A DNA stretch of 28,686 bases from an uncultured bacterium (GCA_905216215.1 CAJMSZ010000028.1:1-28686), one strand, 5' to 3'. Positions 7,121-15,270 are shown, counted from the stretch's first letter. A program made the numbers and translations. Notes: generated by a model not told the origin, from the sequence alone.

Positions 7121-7966
7121 CTACTTATTGTACACACCACAAACAACCCGGTCAAGTCCTGCCAAATCCTTTTCTGTCCGAATATCGGTAAAGCCATTCT
7201 GGCTCAGGAGCTGTTCTACCGCTTCGCTCTGGTCATATCCGATTTCCATATACAGCCATCCGCCCTTCTTTAAATGGTCTGGGGCTTCTTTTGCAAGAAT
7301 CCGGTAAAAATAAAGTCCATCCTCCTTACCATCCAGTGCGGTATAAGGGTCATGCAAGCGTACTTCTTCTTCCAGTTCCTCTATCACTTTTGTCGGAATA
7401 TAGGGGGGATTTGACACAATCACATCAAACCGGCCTTCTATATCGGCAAACATATCTGTTTGGATAAACGTAATCTCTGTATCCAGAACCTGTGCATTTT
7501 CCCTCGCTGTCCGAAGCGCTTCCTCTGAAATATCTGCTCCGCAACACACAATTTCCGGATTGCGCTTTTTCAGACTGATGGCAACACATCCGGAACCGGT
7601 ACACATATCCAGAACCTGTGCCTGCTTCGTCTTCAGAATTCCGAGCCGCTTTTCTGCTTCCAGTACCAGAAGCTCTGTATCCTGTCTCGGTATCAGCACA
7701 TGCTCATTTACACGGAAATCCAGGCCCATGAACTCCTGAGTCCCGGTAAGATGCTGAAGAGGTATCCGTTCTCTCCGCCGCTTAATTAGCGCAAAATATT
7801 GTTTTTCCTCAGCTTCCGGCATTTCTTTGTAATTCTCTACAAAAAAACGAGTTCTGTTCATACCGGTCACAAACTCCAGCAGGAGCCACGCATCCACAGA
7901 CGCATCTTCCATATGCTTTTCTTCCAGCAGTACCCTGCCCTTTTGATTTGCCTCCTGATAAGTCAC
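7121..7966 (-). CDS. prmC: Release factor glutamine N5-methyltransferase PrmC (HemK)
   Basis: PrmC methylates the glutamine of the GGQ motif in release factors using S-adenosylmethionine. The 281-residue protein has an N-terminal helical domain at about 1-75, the SAM-binding motif LDMCTGSGCVAI at 119-130, an acidic GADIS at 143-147 and the signature NPPY at 186-189, which binds the substrate amide. It stands directly upstream of prfA and starts 2 nt after the DUF1385 stop. All three genes look like one transcript, so enzyme and substrate are made together. Confidence 0.96.
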   Translation of the reverse strand: MTYQEANQKGRVLLEEKHMEDASVDAWLLLEFVTGMNRTRFFVENYKEMPEAEEKQYFALIKRRRERIPLQHLTGTQEFMGLDFRVNEHVLIPRQDTELLVLEAEKRLGILKTKQAQVLDMCTGSGCVAISLKKRNPEIVCCGADISEEALRTARENAQVLDTEITFIQTDMFADIEGRFDVIVSNPPYIPTKVIEELEEEVRLHDPYTALDGKEDGLYFYRILAKEAPDHLKKGGWLYMEIGYDQSEAVEQLLSQNGFTDIRTEKDLAGLDRVVCGVYNK

Positions 7967-7968
7967 TG

Positions 7969-8907
7969 TTATTCTCCGTCCTGATAATCAAAATTTTCTT
8001 TCAAATATGCTTTCCAGTCAAACACAGCCTCAACTGACTGAATTCCAACTTCGATCATAGAATCATCTGGTTCTTTTGTTGTCAGTCTCTGGAGCATAAG
8101 TCCCGGCTTACTAAGTACAGTTACAATCGGGTTCTCACTGCATCCTGCCCATTTGATCAATTCGTAAGAAATTCCGGCAATAACCGGAAGAAGTGCGATA
8201 CGAACCAGCACACGCATCAGAACTGACTCTACTCGCACAAAGAACAACAATACAATTCCTACTATCATAACAAACAACATGAAACTGGTTCCACATCGCT
8301 TATGTTCCTTTGAACTTTTTCGCACATTTTCAACCGTAAGCGGGAGCCCGCTTTCAATACAGTTGATGCACTTATGTTCTGCACCATGATACTGATACAG
8401 TCTCTTAATATCCTTCATCAACGAAATGGCTGCCACGTATGCTACAAAAATTGCTATCCGGATGATTCCTTCAAAAATAAGGCGCACCGTATAAGAAGGC
8501 ACCCATTTTTTCAATAATCCTGATAAAAAATATGGAAGAATCATAAAAATGCCGATTGCCATGGCAAATGACAGTACCATCGTTCCTGCCATCATCAAAT
8601 CTTCCTGCTTCTTTGCTTTTCCGACTTCTTCCTCCGTCTTTATCTCCTCGGCTTCCTCATCCTCGAAAAAGCTGGCCGACCAGGTCAGCGTTGACATACC
8701 AAGAATCATGGAATCAATGAAATTAAACACGCCTCTGATAAACGGAATCTGAGTCAGCTTCTTCCACTTTCCTGTAATACTTTGATAAGTATCTTTTTTC
8801 ACTTCTATCTCACCGTCAGGCTTTCTTACCGCGACTGCATAGGTGTCTTTGTTCTTCATCATAACACCTTCCAGTACCGCCTGACCTCCAATATTCGAAG
8901 ATTTCAT
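7969..8907 (-). CDS. DUF1385 (YqhQ-like) membrane protein
   Basis: This 312-residue protein begins KSSNIGGQAVLEGVMMK, the hallmark start of the DUF1385/YqhQ family. Hydrophobic segments near 106-131, 140-163, 208-225 and 229-247 suggest a multi-pass membrane protein. Between them is the conserved cytosol-facing motif YHGAEHKCINCIESG with further His/Cys residues (EHKRCGTSF), which could bind a metal. The biochemical function of the family is not established to my knowledge. The start has AGGAGG close upstream. The gene precedes prmC by 2 nt, an arrangement I associate with Clostridia. Confidence 0.88.
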   Translation of the reverse strand: MKSSNIGGQAVLEGVMMKNKDTYAVAVRKPDGEIEVKKDTYQSITGKWKKLTQIPFIRGVFNFIDSMILGMSTLTWSASFFEDEEAEEIKTEEEVGKAKKQEDLMMAGTMVLSFAMAIGIFMILPYFLSGLLKKWVPSYTVRLIFEGIIRIAIFVAYVAAISLMKDIKRLYQYHGAEHKCINCIESGLPLTVENVRKSSKEHKRCGTSFMLFVMIVGIVLLFFVRVESVLMRVLVRIALLPVIAGISYELIKWAGCSENPIVTVLSKPGLMLQRLTTKEPDDSMIEVGIQSVEAVFDWKAYLKENFDYQDGE

Positions 8908-8992
8908 ATATCCTCCTGCTATAAGAGCACACCGCTCTCTGAAACAACCAAGCAGGCAGACTCCTACCCGCTACTTACTTCGTAAACAACTT

Positions 8993-9014
8993 AAAAAGGT
9001 CCACCGGTCCTTTT
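8993..9014 (-). terminator. Second hairpin with T-run downstream of rpmE
   Basis: On the minus strand AAAAGGACC and GGACCTTTT pair with one A-A mismatch around a 3-nt loop, and the 3' arm merges into TTTTT. It lies about 20 bp beyond the main rpmE terminator and may back it up. It is nearly symmetrical, so a protein-binding site before the DUF1385 gene is an alternative. The 8908-8992 stretch shows no clear promoter. Confidence 0.4.
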
Positions 9015-9032
9015 CGTCGTATGCTTGGCAAC

Positions 9033-9065
9033 AAAAATAGGCTGAGTTCCAACGAGCCCAGCCTA
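9033..9065 (-). terminator. Intrinsic terminator after rpmE
   Basis: TAGGCTG and CAGCCTA pair perfectly on the minus strand around a 14-nt loop and are followed by TTTTTG. The hairpin begins 13 bp beyond the rpmE stop. Confidence 0.82.
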
Positions 9066-9078
9066 ATGAATCCTGTAA

Positions 9079-9279
9079 TTATTGAATTCCGTATTTCTTG
9101 TTAAACTTGTCAACACGTCCACGAGCCTGAGTAGCTTTCTGCTGTCCTGTGTAGAATGGATGACACTTTGAACAGATTTCTACGTGAATAGATTCGTTTG
9201 TTGAACCTGTTACAAATGTATTTCCACAGTTGCATGTCACAGTTGCCTGATAATATGTTGGATGGATTCCTTCTTTCAT
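9079..9279 (-). CDS. rpmE: 50S ribosomal protein L31, zinc-binding form
   Basis: This 66-residue protein starts MKEGIHPTYY and carries CNC at 16-18 and CSKC at 36-39. These are the four cysteines of the zinc-binding (C+) form of L31, which also acts as a zinc store in some bacteria. The ATG at 9277-9279 is preferred to a GTG three codons upstream, because AGAGG lies 8 nt before the ATG and overlaps the GTG. It has its own promoter between rho and this gene and a short leader with a GC-rich hairpin. Confidence 0.96.
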   Translation of the reverse strand: MKEGIHPTYYQATVTCNCGNTFVTGSTNESIHVEICSKCHPFYTGQQKATQARGRVDKFNKKYGIQ

Positions 9280-9379
9280 GATTTTCACCTCTTCTTAGTT
9301 TATTCGTTTTACGCGTTCTCACGCGGCTAATGTCTTTAAACAGCTTTGTTATTATATCATGGATATAATCGTAATGCAA
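9280..9379 (-). promoter_or_regulatory. rpmE promoter and structured leader
   Basis: TTGCAT (9379-9374) and TATAAT (9356-9351) are spaced by exactly 17 bp on the minus strand, one of the best promoters in the window. The expected transcript carries a leader of about 65 nt with the stem CGCGT-GAGA-ACGCG. Autoregulatory L31 leaders are known as an RNA family in Firmicutes. Whether this leader matches that model needs a covariance search. Confidence 0.7.
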
Positions 9380-9387
9380 GTTCAATT

Positions 9388-10716
9388 CTAAATAAATTTC
9401 ATTTTTTTTGCCATCTGGACAAACTCATCATTATTTTTCGTTCTGTCGAACATATTCAAGATATTGTCTACTGCCTCATCTGATTTCATGCCATTTAGTG
9501 CCCGGCGCATAAGATATACTGCTTCCTGTTCTTCTTTCGTCAGCAACAGATCGTCTCTTCTGGTTCCAGATTTCGGAATATCGATGGCAGGGAAAATACG
9601 TTTTTCTGATAATTTTCTATCAAGAACCAGTTCCATATTACCAGTACCCTTAAATTCTTCGTAAATAACATCATCCATCTTGCTTCCGGTATCTACAAGT
9701 GCCGTAGCGAGAATAGTAAGACTTCCGCCTTCTCTCATGTTACGTGCCGCTCCAAAGAAGCGTTTTGGCATGTGAAGCGCTGCAGGGTCAAGACCACCGG
9801 AAAGGGTTCTTCCACTTGGCGGTACAACCAAATTGTAGGCTCTTGCAAGCCTGGTGATACTATCTAACAAAATCACCACATCTCTCTTATGCTCTACCAG
9901 ACGTTTTGCACGCTCAATTACCATCTCAGACACTCGTTTGTGATGTTCCGGTAATTCGTCAAACGTGGAATAAATCACTTCTACATTGTCTCCTTCAATG
10001 GCCTCTTTGATATCCGTAACTTCTTCCGGACGTTCATCAATCAGGAGAATCAGAAGATGAATCTCCGGATTATTCTTCCGAAGGGAAAGCGCTACTTCCT
10101 TCAAGAGCGTAGTTTTCCCTGCTTTCGGTGGTGAAACAATCATTCCACGCTGTCCCTTTCCAATAGGAGAAAGTAAATCCATTACACGCATGGCTGTACT
10201 TGCTCCATGAGATTCCAGGCGGAGTCTTTCATTTGGAAAAATTGGTGTCAAATCCTCAAAGCTTGTACGCTTTGCTGCTTCTGCAGGCTGAATACCATTG
10301 ATTTTCGTCAAATACAATAAGGCGCTGAACTTTTCTGTCTGTGTTTTCACTCTGGTATTTCCAGTCAAAATATCACCGGTCTTTAATCCAAAACGCCGAA
10401 TCTGAGATGGGGATACATACACATCTTCATCCCCCGGAAGATAATTCTTTGACCGGATAAATCCATAACCATCCGGCATAACCTCCAGAATACCGGCAAC
10501 GGAAATTCCACTGTCAAGCTGTTCAATGTCCGCAACTCCTGCCTTTTCGCTTTTTACTTCTTCTTTTGCTTCCTTTGCACTGTCTCTTTCGTCTGCTTTT
10601 AACATTTCTTCTATTAGGTCTGATTTCTTCAAAGTTGAAATTCCCTTAAGTCCACGGGCTTTTGCCAGTTCTTTCAATGTTGTAAGGGGTAACGTTTCAT
10701 ACTTTTCTCTGTTCAT
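9388..10716 (-). CDS. rho: Transcription termination factor Rho
   Basis: Rho is the hexameric RNA helicase that ends untranslated transcripts. The 442-residue protein has a Rho-N domain at about 1-45, a short charged insert at 42-62, an OB-fold RNA-binding domain at about 70-140 with the GYGFIRS motif at 83-89, Walker A PPKAGKTT at 196-203, and Walker B/R-loop segments DSITRLARAYN and PPSGRTLSGG. The start at 10714-10716 is chosen over an in-frame ATG 15 codons upstream because AGGAGG sits just before it. Rho directly followed by rpmE is a common Firmicutes order. It has a leader of about 165 nt. Confidence 0.97.
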   Translation of the reverse strand: MNREKYETLPLTTLKELAKARGLKGISTLKKSDLIEEMLKADERDSAKEAKEEVKSEKAGVADIEQLDSGISVAGILEVMPDGYGFIRSKNYLPGDEDVYVSPSQIRRFGLKTGDILTGNTRVKTQTEKFSALLYLTKINGIQPAEAAKRTSFEDLTPIFPNERLRLESHGASTAMRVMDLLSPIGKGQRGMIVSPPKAGKTTLLKEVALSLRKNNPEIHLLILLIDERPEEVTDIKEAIEGDNVEVIYSTFDELPEHHKRVSEMVIERAKRLVEHKRDVVILLDSITRLARAYNLVVPPSGRTLSGGLDPAALHMPKRFFGAARNMREGGSLTILATALVDTGSKMDDVIYEEFKGTGNMELVLDRKLSEKRIFPAIDIPKSGTRRDDLLLTKEEQEAVYLMRRALNGMKSDEAVDNILNMFDRTKNNDEFVQMAKKMKFI

Positions 10717-10910
10717 ATGCTCCTCCTTTATTTCTTTTCTGTTCCCTGTTGTCTCTTTCAATAAATTATCTCAACTTAATCCAGACGTTCTGCCTGTGAA
10801 ATTTGCCAAATCTATTCTATTCGAAATCGGATTTCCTTGGGATTTTCGTCTGACACGACATACACAAATTAGATATAAGAGAGTATACTACATTCGAAAT
10901 TAAAAGAAAA
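10717..10910 (-). promoter_or_regulatory. rho promoter and long leader
   Basis: On the minus strand TTTTCT (10910-10905), 17 bp and TATACT (10887-10882) form a plausible promoter. The resulting leader is about 165 nt and contains no confident gene. Rho is autoregulated through its leader in other bacteria. No terminator hairpin is visible here, so any such control would be Rho-dependent. Confidence 0.45.
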
Positions 10911-10933
10911 GCATTAATTTTATTTGATTTACT

Positions 10934-10966
10934 TTTCCAAGAATGTTATCATAAACATATTATAAT
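10934..10966 (+). promoter_or_regulatory. Putative promoter of the malic enzyme operon
   Basis: TATAAT stands at 10961-10966 with no good -35 at 17 bp. TTTCCA (10934-10939) pairs at 18 bp with the overlapping TATTAT at 10958-10963. Either gives a transcript starting near 10970-10973, exactly where the structured leader begins. Confidence 0.5.
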
Positions 10967-10969
10967 GTT

Positions 10970-11068
10970 GGTGTCAAAAGTCCCCAACTGTGATGCCTGC
11001 GGGTTTCAAGGTTTTTCACCCACTTCTGAGCAGGCTCATGTGGATTGAGACCTTTTGACCCTGACATC
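10970..11068 (+). ncRNA. Structured RNA element in the malic enzyme leader
   Basis: Nested complementary segments enclose about 100 nt. GTCAAAAG (10973-10980) pairs with CTTTTGAC (11052-11059), with GGTGTC/GACATC (10970-10975, 11063-11068) as an alternative base. Inside, GCCTGC (10995-11000) pairs with GCAGGC (11030-11035), and GGGT (11001-11004) pairs with ACCC (11018-11021). The element starts at the predicted transcript start and ends 38 nt before the malic enzyme ATG. No T-run follows, so it is not a simple terminator. It could be a riboswitch, an RNA-stability element or a dispersed palindromic repeat. I do not recognise a known class. Confidence 0.5.
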
Positions 11069-11106
11069 ATATATTATCGAAAAGCTCGCTAAGGGAGGAA
11101 ATAAAA

Positions 11107-12255
11107 ATGTCGATTTATGAAACTGCATTAAAGATGCATGAAGAATGGAATGGTAAATTAGATGTAGTTGCCAAAGCGAAGGTGAATTCACGCGAAGACC
11201 TTGCGATTGCATATACACCGGGAGTTGCAGAACCATGTAAGGTAATTGCAAAGGATCAGGAAGCTGCTTACAAATACACGATCAAATCCAACACCATCGC
11301 TGTCGTATCAGACGGAAGTGCTGTACTGGGTCTTGGTAATATCGGGCCATATGCCGCCATGCCGGTTATGGAAGGGAAGGCTGTTCTCTTTAAAGAATTC
11401 GGTGGTGTCAATGCTGTACCGATCTGCCTAGACACACAGGATACCGAAGAAATCATTAAAACAATTGTAAATATTGCACCTGGTTTCGGTGGCATCAATC
11501 TGGAAGACATTTCTGCACCTCGCTGCTTTGAAATTGAAACCCGTTTAAAAGAGTTGCTCAACATTCCTGTATTCCATGATGACCAGCATGGAACTGCCAT
11601 TATCGTTCTTGCGGGAATCATCAATGCATTAAAGGTGGTAGGCAAGAAAAAGGAAGACTGTAAGGTGGTTGTGAACGGCGCCGGAAGCGCGGGTATTGCT
11701 ATTACAAAGCTCTTGCTTAATTATGGTTTTCCTCACGTTACTATGTGTGACATCCGTGGAATCATCTCTCCTGAATACGAGAACCTGAACTGGATGCAGA
11801 AGGAAATGGCAAAAATAACCAACTTAGAAGGCGCTACGGGTACACTTGCTGATGCCCTTAAGGGTGCTGATATCTTTGTGGGTGTGTCTGCTCCGAACAT
11901 CGTGACAAAAGAAATGGTCGCTTCTATGAATAAGGATGCCATTCTCTTTGCCATGGCAAATCCAGTTCCGGAAATTATGCCTGACCTTGCCAAAGAAGCC
12001 GGAGCAAAAGTAATCGGAACCGGACGTTCAGATTTTCCAAATCAGGTAAACAATGTTCTGGTCTTCCCTGGTATTTTCAAGGGCGCTTTAGAGGGACGTG
12101 CTCCACAGATTACAGAAGAAATGAAGCTGGCGGCTGCTACTGCTATTGCAGGACTTGTTTCTGATGAGGAATTAAATGAAGACTTCATTCTTCCGGAAGC
12201 ATTTGACCCTCGCGTAACTCAGGTTGTCAGCGAAGCTGTTAAGGCATTGATTTAA
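11107..12255 (+). CDS. NAD(P)-dependent malic enzyme, short bacterial form
   Basis: The enzyme oxidatively decarboxylates malate to pyruvate. At 382 residues it is the short form without a phosphotransacetylase tail. Visible catalytic and binding elements are Tyr36 in AYTPGVA, Lys91 in GKAVLFK, metal ligands in NLEDI (133-134) and FHDDQHGT (158-159), and the nucleotide-binding GAGSAG at 191-196. The start has GGGAGG 8 nt upstream. It is the first gene of a plus-strand operon and stands behind a structured leader. NAD versus NADP preference cannot be judged safely from sequence. Confidence 0.95.
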   Translation: MSIYETALKMHEEWNGKLDVVAKAKVNSREDLAIAYTPGVAEPCKVIAKDQEAAYKYTIKSNTIAVVSDGSAVLGLGNIGPYAAMPVMEGKAVLFKEFGGVNAVPICLDTQDTEEIIKTIVNIAPGFGGINLEDISAPRCFEIETRLKELLNIPVFHDDQHGTAIIVLAGIINALKVVGKKKEDCKVVVNGAGSAGIAITKLLLNYGFPHVTMCDIRGIISPEYENLNWMQKEMAKITNLEGATGTLADALKGADIFVGVSAPNIVTKEMVASMNKDAILFAMANPVPEIMPDLAKEAGAKVIGTGRSDFPNQVNNVLVFPGIFKGALEGRAPQITEEMKLAAATAIAGLVSDEELNEDFILPEAFDPRVTQVVSEAVKALI

Positions 12256-12256
12256 C

Positions 12257-13231
12257 ATGCAATGTTCAAAATCGCAAAAAGATAATTGTCCGTCTCTCAC
12301 TCCTGCCCGTTGGGGTGAGAGACGCTATTATGCCTTGGATTATTACCTGAAAGAAACTTATCATGAGAAAATATATAAGCTCTCTTTAAATGGGGGCTGC
12401 ACCTGTCCAAACCGTGACGGAACCTGTGGAACCAGAGGATGCATATTCTGCAGCGCAGGAGGATCTGGTGACTTTGCACCAGATGCAGAAACTTCAATCA
12501 AAAAACAGCTTGCTATGGGAAAAGAACAGGTACGCCAAAAATATCATGGTCATAGTTACATTGCATATTTTCAGGCATTTACCAATACTTATGCTCCTGT
12601 TTCCCATCTCAGATCCATGTTTTCAGAAGCTATTTCTGATCCGGAGGTGAAAACATTATCCATCGCAACAAGACCAGACTGCTTAGGCCCTGAGGTTCTG
12701 GATTTACTGGATGAACTTAACCATCAGAAGCCCGTCTGGGTTGAACTTGGACTTCAGACAATTCATGAAAATACTGCTGATTTTATCCGTCGTGGATATA
12801 AACTCTCCGTCTTTGAAGAAGCAGTGCGTAAGCTTCAGAAAATCCATATTTCGATTATTGTTCATGTCATTCTCTTTCTTCCCGGAGAATCTGAGGCTGA
12901 CATGTTAGAAACCATATCTTATCTGAATGCACTACCCATCCAGGGAATAAAACTGCAACTGCTTCATATATTAGAAAATACCGATTTAGCCGATATTTAC
13001 CGCGAAACTCCATTTCCAGTTCCCGATATGAATACCTATTTCAGAGTACTTGGCTTATGTGTCTGCCATTTGCGCCCTGATATTGTGATTCACCGTCTTA
13101 CCGGAGATGGGCCAAAATCCTTACTGGTTGCGCCACTTTGGACCGGGAACAAGCGCTTGGTTTTGAATTCTCTTCAAAAATATTTTCGTGAAGAAAATAT
13201 CTGGCAGGGCAAAAACTATATAACATTTTAA
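12257..13231 (+). CDS. TIGR01212-family radical SAM protein (YhcC/YtqA-like, candidate tRNA modification enzyme)
   Basis: This 324-residue protein shows the family signature CPNRDG at 50-55 followed by GCIFC, giving Cys50, Cys62 and Cys65 as the probable [4Fe-4S] ligands with the wide spacing typical of this group. Extra cysteines at 48 and 57 lie nearby. A radical SAM barrel follows, with ATRPDCLGPE and ELGLQTIHENTADFIRRGY. From memory, Bacillus YtqA of this family (MnmL) acts in the route to 5-methylaminomethyl-2-thiouridine in tRNA; I apply that only as a possibility. It starts one base after the malic enzyme stop, without a clear Shine-Dalgarno, so translational coupling is likely. Confidence 0.85.
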   Translation: MQCSKSQKDNCPSLTPARWGERRYYALDYYLKETYHEKIYKLSLNGGCTCPNRDGTCGTRGCIFCSAGGSGDFAPDAETSIKKQLAMGKEQVRQKYHGHSYIAYFQAFTNTYAPVSHLRSMFSEAISDPEVKTLSIATRPDCLGPEVLDLLDELNHQKPVWVELGLQTIHENTADFIRRGYKLSVFEEAVRKLQKIHISIIVHVILFLPGESEADMLETISYLNALPIQGIKLQLLHILENTDLADIYRETPFPVPDMNTYFRVLGLCVCHLRPDIVIHRLTGDGPKSLLVAPLWTGNKRLVLNSLQKYFREENIWQGKNYITF

Positions 13232-13243
13232 GGGGGAATTTTC

Positions 13244-13759
13244 ATGTCAGAAACTTTTACGCTATATAAACTCATTGTTTTATACATGCTGTCAAAGGTA
13301 GATTTTCCACTTACCAATGCCCAGATATCCGAATTTATTCTGGACAAGGGCTACACTACATTTTTCAAATTACAGCAGGCTCTTTCTGAACTGAAGGACG
13401 CAGAACTAATCCGGGAAGAAACGTTACACAACCGTACCCTGTACCATCTGACCGACGATGGGGAAGAATCGATTTTTTATTTTAAAAATAAAATTTCCAA
13501 ACCCATTCAGGATGACATCGACCAGTTTCTGAAAGAAAAGAAATATGATTTAAAGAACGAAACTGCTGTAAAAGCTGATTACTACAAAAATACTGCCGGT
13601 GAGTTCTCTGTGAGATGTCAGGTAACAGAACAGCAGGAACCACTCATTGACCTGACTCTTTCTGTTCCTACCGAAGCAGAAGCAGGAAAAATTGCTGCCA
13701 ACTGGCAGAAAAAAAATCAAAGCATTTACGCATGGCTTATGGCTCAATTATTGGAATAG
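13244..13759 (+). CDS. DUF4364 family protein
   Basis: A 171-residue protein with the length and start (ETFTLYKLIVLYMLSKVDFPLT) of the DUF4364 family found mainly in Clostridia. The first 75 residues look like a winged-helix DNA-binding fold: helices in LTNAQISEFILDKGYTTFFKLQQAL, then ELIREETLHNRTLYHLTDDG. The C-terminal half (about 105-171) is a beta-rich domain. A PadR-like or transcription-regulator role is inference. AGGGGG lies upstream of the start. It is 12 nt downstream of the radical SAM gene and ends the operon at a strong terminator. Confidence 0.82.
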   Translation: MSETFTLYKLIVLYMLSKVDFPLTNAQISEFILDKGYTTFFKLQQALSELKDAELIREETLHNRTLYHLTDDGEESIFYFKNKISKPIQDDIDQFLKEKKYDLKNETAVKADYYKNTAGEFSVRCQVTEQQEPLIDLTLSVPTEAEAGKIAANWQKKNQSIYAWLMAQLLE

Positions 13760-13776
13760 CCAAATAATGATACGTA

Positions 13777-13823
13777 AAAATATCCTATGGATTTATCATT
13801 TCTGATTCCCCATAGGATATTTT
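13777..13823. terminator. Bidirectional terminator between convergent DUF4364 and SPFH genes
   Basis: A perfect 14-bp stem, AAAATATCCTATGG paired with its complement, encloses a 19-nt loop. Each arm supplies a T-run on the strand that needs it, so the hairpin can end transcripts from both sides. It lies 17 bp after the DUF4364 stop and 20 bp after the SPFH stop. Confidence 0.9.
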
Positions 13824-13843
13824 CATGTCATTCTCAAATCTAT

Positions 13844-14767
13844 TTATTCATCCTTCATGACTTCTTTTACGCTCTTGGCAAGTCCTGCCATTCCCTGAAT
13901 CTCAGACGGAATAATAATCTTCGTTGCTTTTCCGTCAGCAGCCTTTTCAAAAGCTTCCAGACTTCTTAGCTTCAGAACTGCTTCATCTGCCCCTGCTTCA
14001 CGTATATAGCGTATACCATCTGCCTGTGCCTGCTGCACTTTCAAAATCGCCTCAGCTTCACCTTCTGCTTCTTTGATTCGTTTTTCCTTCTCAGCCTCTG
14101 CCTGAAGAATTGCAGCCTGCTTTTCTGCTTCTGCCTTCAGAATTACAGATTCCTTCTCACCTTCTGCAACAAGGACTGTAGATTTCTTCTCTCCTTCTGC
14201 ACGGAGAATTGCTTCACGTCTCTCACGCTCTGCTTTCATCTGTTTTTCCATGGCATCCTGAATAGCAGCCGGTGGAATAATGTTCTTAAGTTCTACACGA
14301 TTCACCTTGATTCCCCATGGGTCTGTAGCCACATCGAGAGAAGCCCGCATCTTCGTGTTAATTGTCTCTCTTGAAGTCAGTGTCTGGTCTAATTCCAGAT
14401 CACCAATAATATTACGAAGTGTTGTTGCCGTCAGATTCTCGATTGCCATAATCGGATTAGCAACTCCGTAACAAAACAGCTTCGGATCTGTAATCTGATA
14501 GAACACAACCGTATCAATTCGCATGGTTACATTATCCTTTGTAATCACCGGCTGTGGTGCAAAGTCAACCACCTGCTCTTTTAAATCCACTTTTCTTGCC
14601 ACACGTTCGATGATTGGCAATTTAAAATGGAGACCCACACTCCACGTTGCCTGATAAGCACCCAGTCTTTCCACTACCAGTGCCTTCGCCTGTGGTACGA
14701 TTTTAATACATGACATTAAAACCAGTAATACGATAATCAACAGAATGACCATGATTATTCCACCCAT
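13844..14767 (-). CDS. SPFH/Band 7 (stomatin-like, QmcA-type) membrane protein
   Basis: A 307-residue protein with one N-terminal membrane anchor (about 4-20), an SPFH/Band 7 domain at about 22-185 (VPQAKALVVERLGAY through VNRVELKNIIPP), and a long charged coiled coil at about 185-260. The coil is built from repeated AEGEK/AEAEK units, typical of flotillin/stomatin oligomers. Such proteins form ring-like cages in functional membrane microdomains. It begins 2 nt after the NfeD stop, and its Shine-Dalgarno GGAG overlaps the end of that gene. The SPFH-NfeD pair is a widespread conserved unit. Confidence 0.92.
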   Translation of the reverse strand: MGGIIMVILLIIVLLVLMSCIKIVPQAKALVVERLGAYQATWSVGLHFKLPIIERVARKVDLKEQVVDFAPQPVITKDNVTMRIDTVVFYQITDPKLFCYGVANPIMAIENLTATTLRNIIGDLELDQTLTSRETINTKMRASLDVATDPWGIKVNRVELKNIIPPAAIQDAMEKQMKAERERREAILRAEGEKKSTVLVAEGEKESVILKAEAEKQAAILQAEAEKEKRIKEAEGEAEAILKVQQAQADGIRYIREAGADEAVLKLRSLEAFEKAADGKATKIIIPSEIQGMAGLAKSVKEVMKDE

Positions 14768-14769
14768 AA

Positions 14770-15219
14770 TTACTCCTCACTTTCTCTTTTTACGATTAAT
14801 TTTACACCCTCTACACTTACCACTTTCACCTGTTCTCCAACTTCAAAGACTTCCTCGTCGCAAGCAGAACGCACCGTCCATTCCATCCCGTCTATACTTG
14901 CTCTTCCTGTCTGTGAGAGATTGTCCACCCGTTCTTCTATCCGGACAATCTTACCAATTACGCTCTCATAATTGGTCTTCTCCCGTTTCGAACCGAGGAC
15001 TTTCACTGCGAAAGGGCGCGTAAAGCAAAGAAGCAATGCAGTTACAACAACAAATGCTGCCGCCTGCCAGATAAACGATGCACCCGCAATATTCAAGATT
15101 AATGCAACAAGAGCTCCTCCTGCCGCCCAGATGCATGTCAGTCCCACTGTAGCGATTTCAATCAACAGAAGAATGATTACCAGTGCAAGCCACGTAAACA
15201 TTATGTACGTTTCATTCAT
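14770..15219 (-). CDS. NfeD-like membrane protein
   Basis: A 149-residue protein with three N-terminal hydrophobic segments (about 7-25, 28-47, 49-67) and a C-terminal soluble domain (about 80-149). The soluble part has the OB-fold pattern of NfeD: GKIVRIEERVDNLSQTGRASIDG and EVFEVGEQVKVVSVEGVKLIVK. This is the short type without the ClpP-like protease part. It is co-transcribed with the SPFH protein, its usual partner, and may anchor or assemble it at the membrane. Confidence 0.88.
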   Translation of the reverse strand: MNETYIMFTWLALVIILLLIEIATVGLTCIWAAGGALVALILNIAGASFIWQAAAFVVVTALLLCFTRPFAVKVLGSKREKTNYESVIGKIVRIEERVDNLSQTGRASIDGMEWTVRSACDEEVFEVGEQVKVVSVEGVKLIVKRESEE

Positions 15220-15270
15220 AACCTTACATTCACCTTCTTTCTTTTTTTCATGGTATCATATTTTCCGTCA

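Noticed and set aside
9110..9385. A 91-codon minus-strand frame overlapping rpmE
   Set aside because: It overlaps the clear zinc-type L31 in another frame and begins upstream of the rpmE promoter elements with no Shine-Dalgarno.
10970..11068. Intrinsic terminator ahead of malic enzyme
   Set aside because: The helices are not followed by a T-run and the structure is too open for a terminator.
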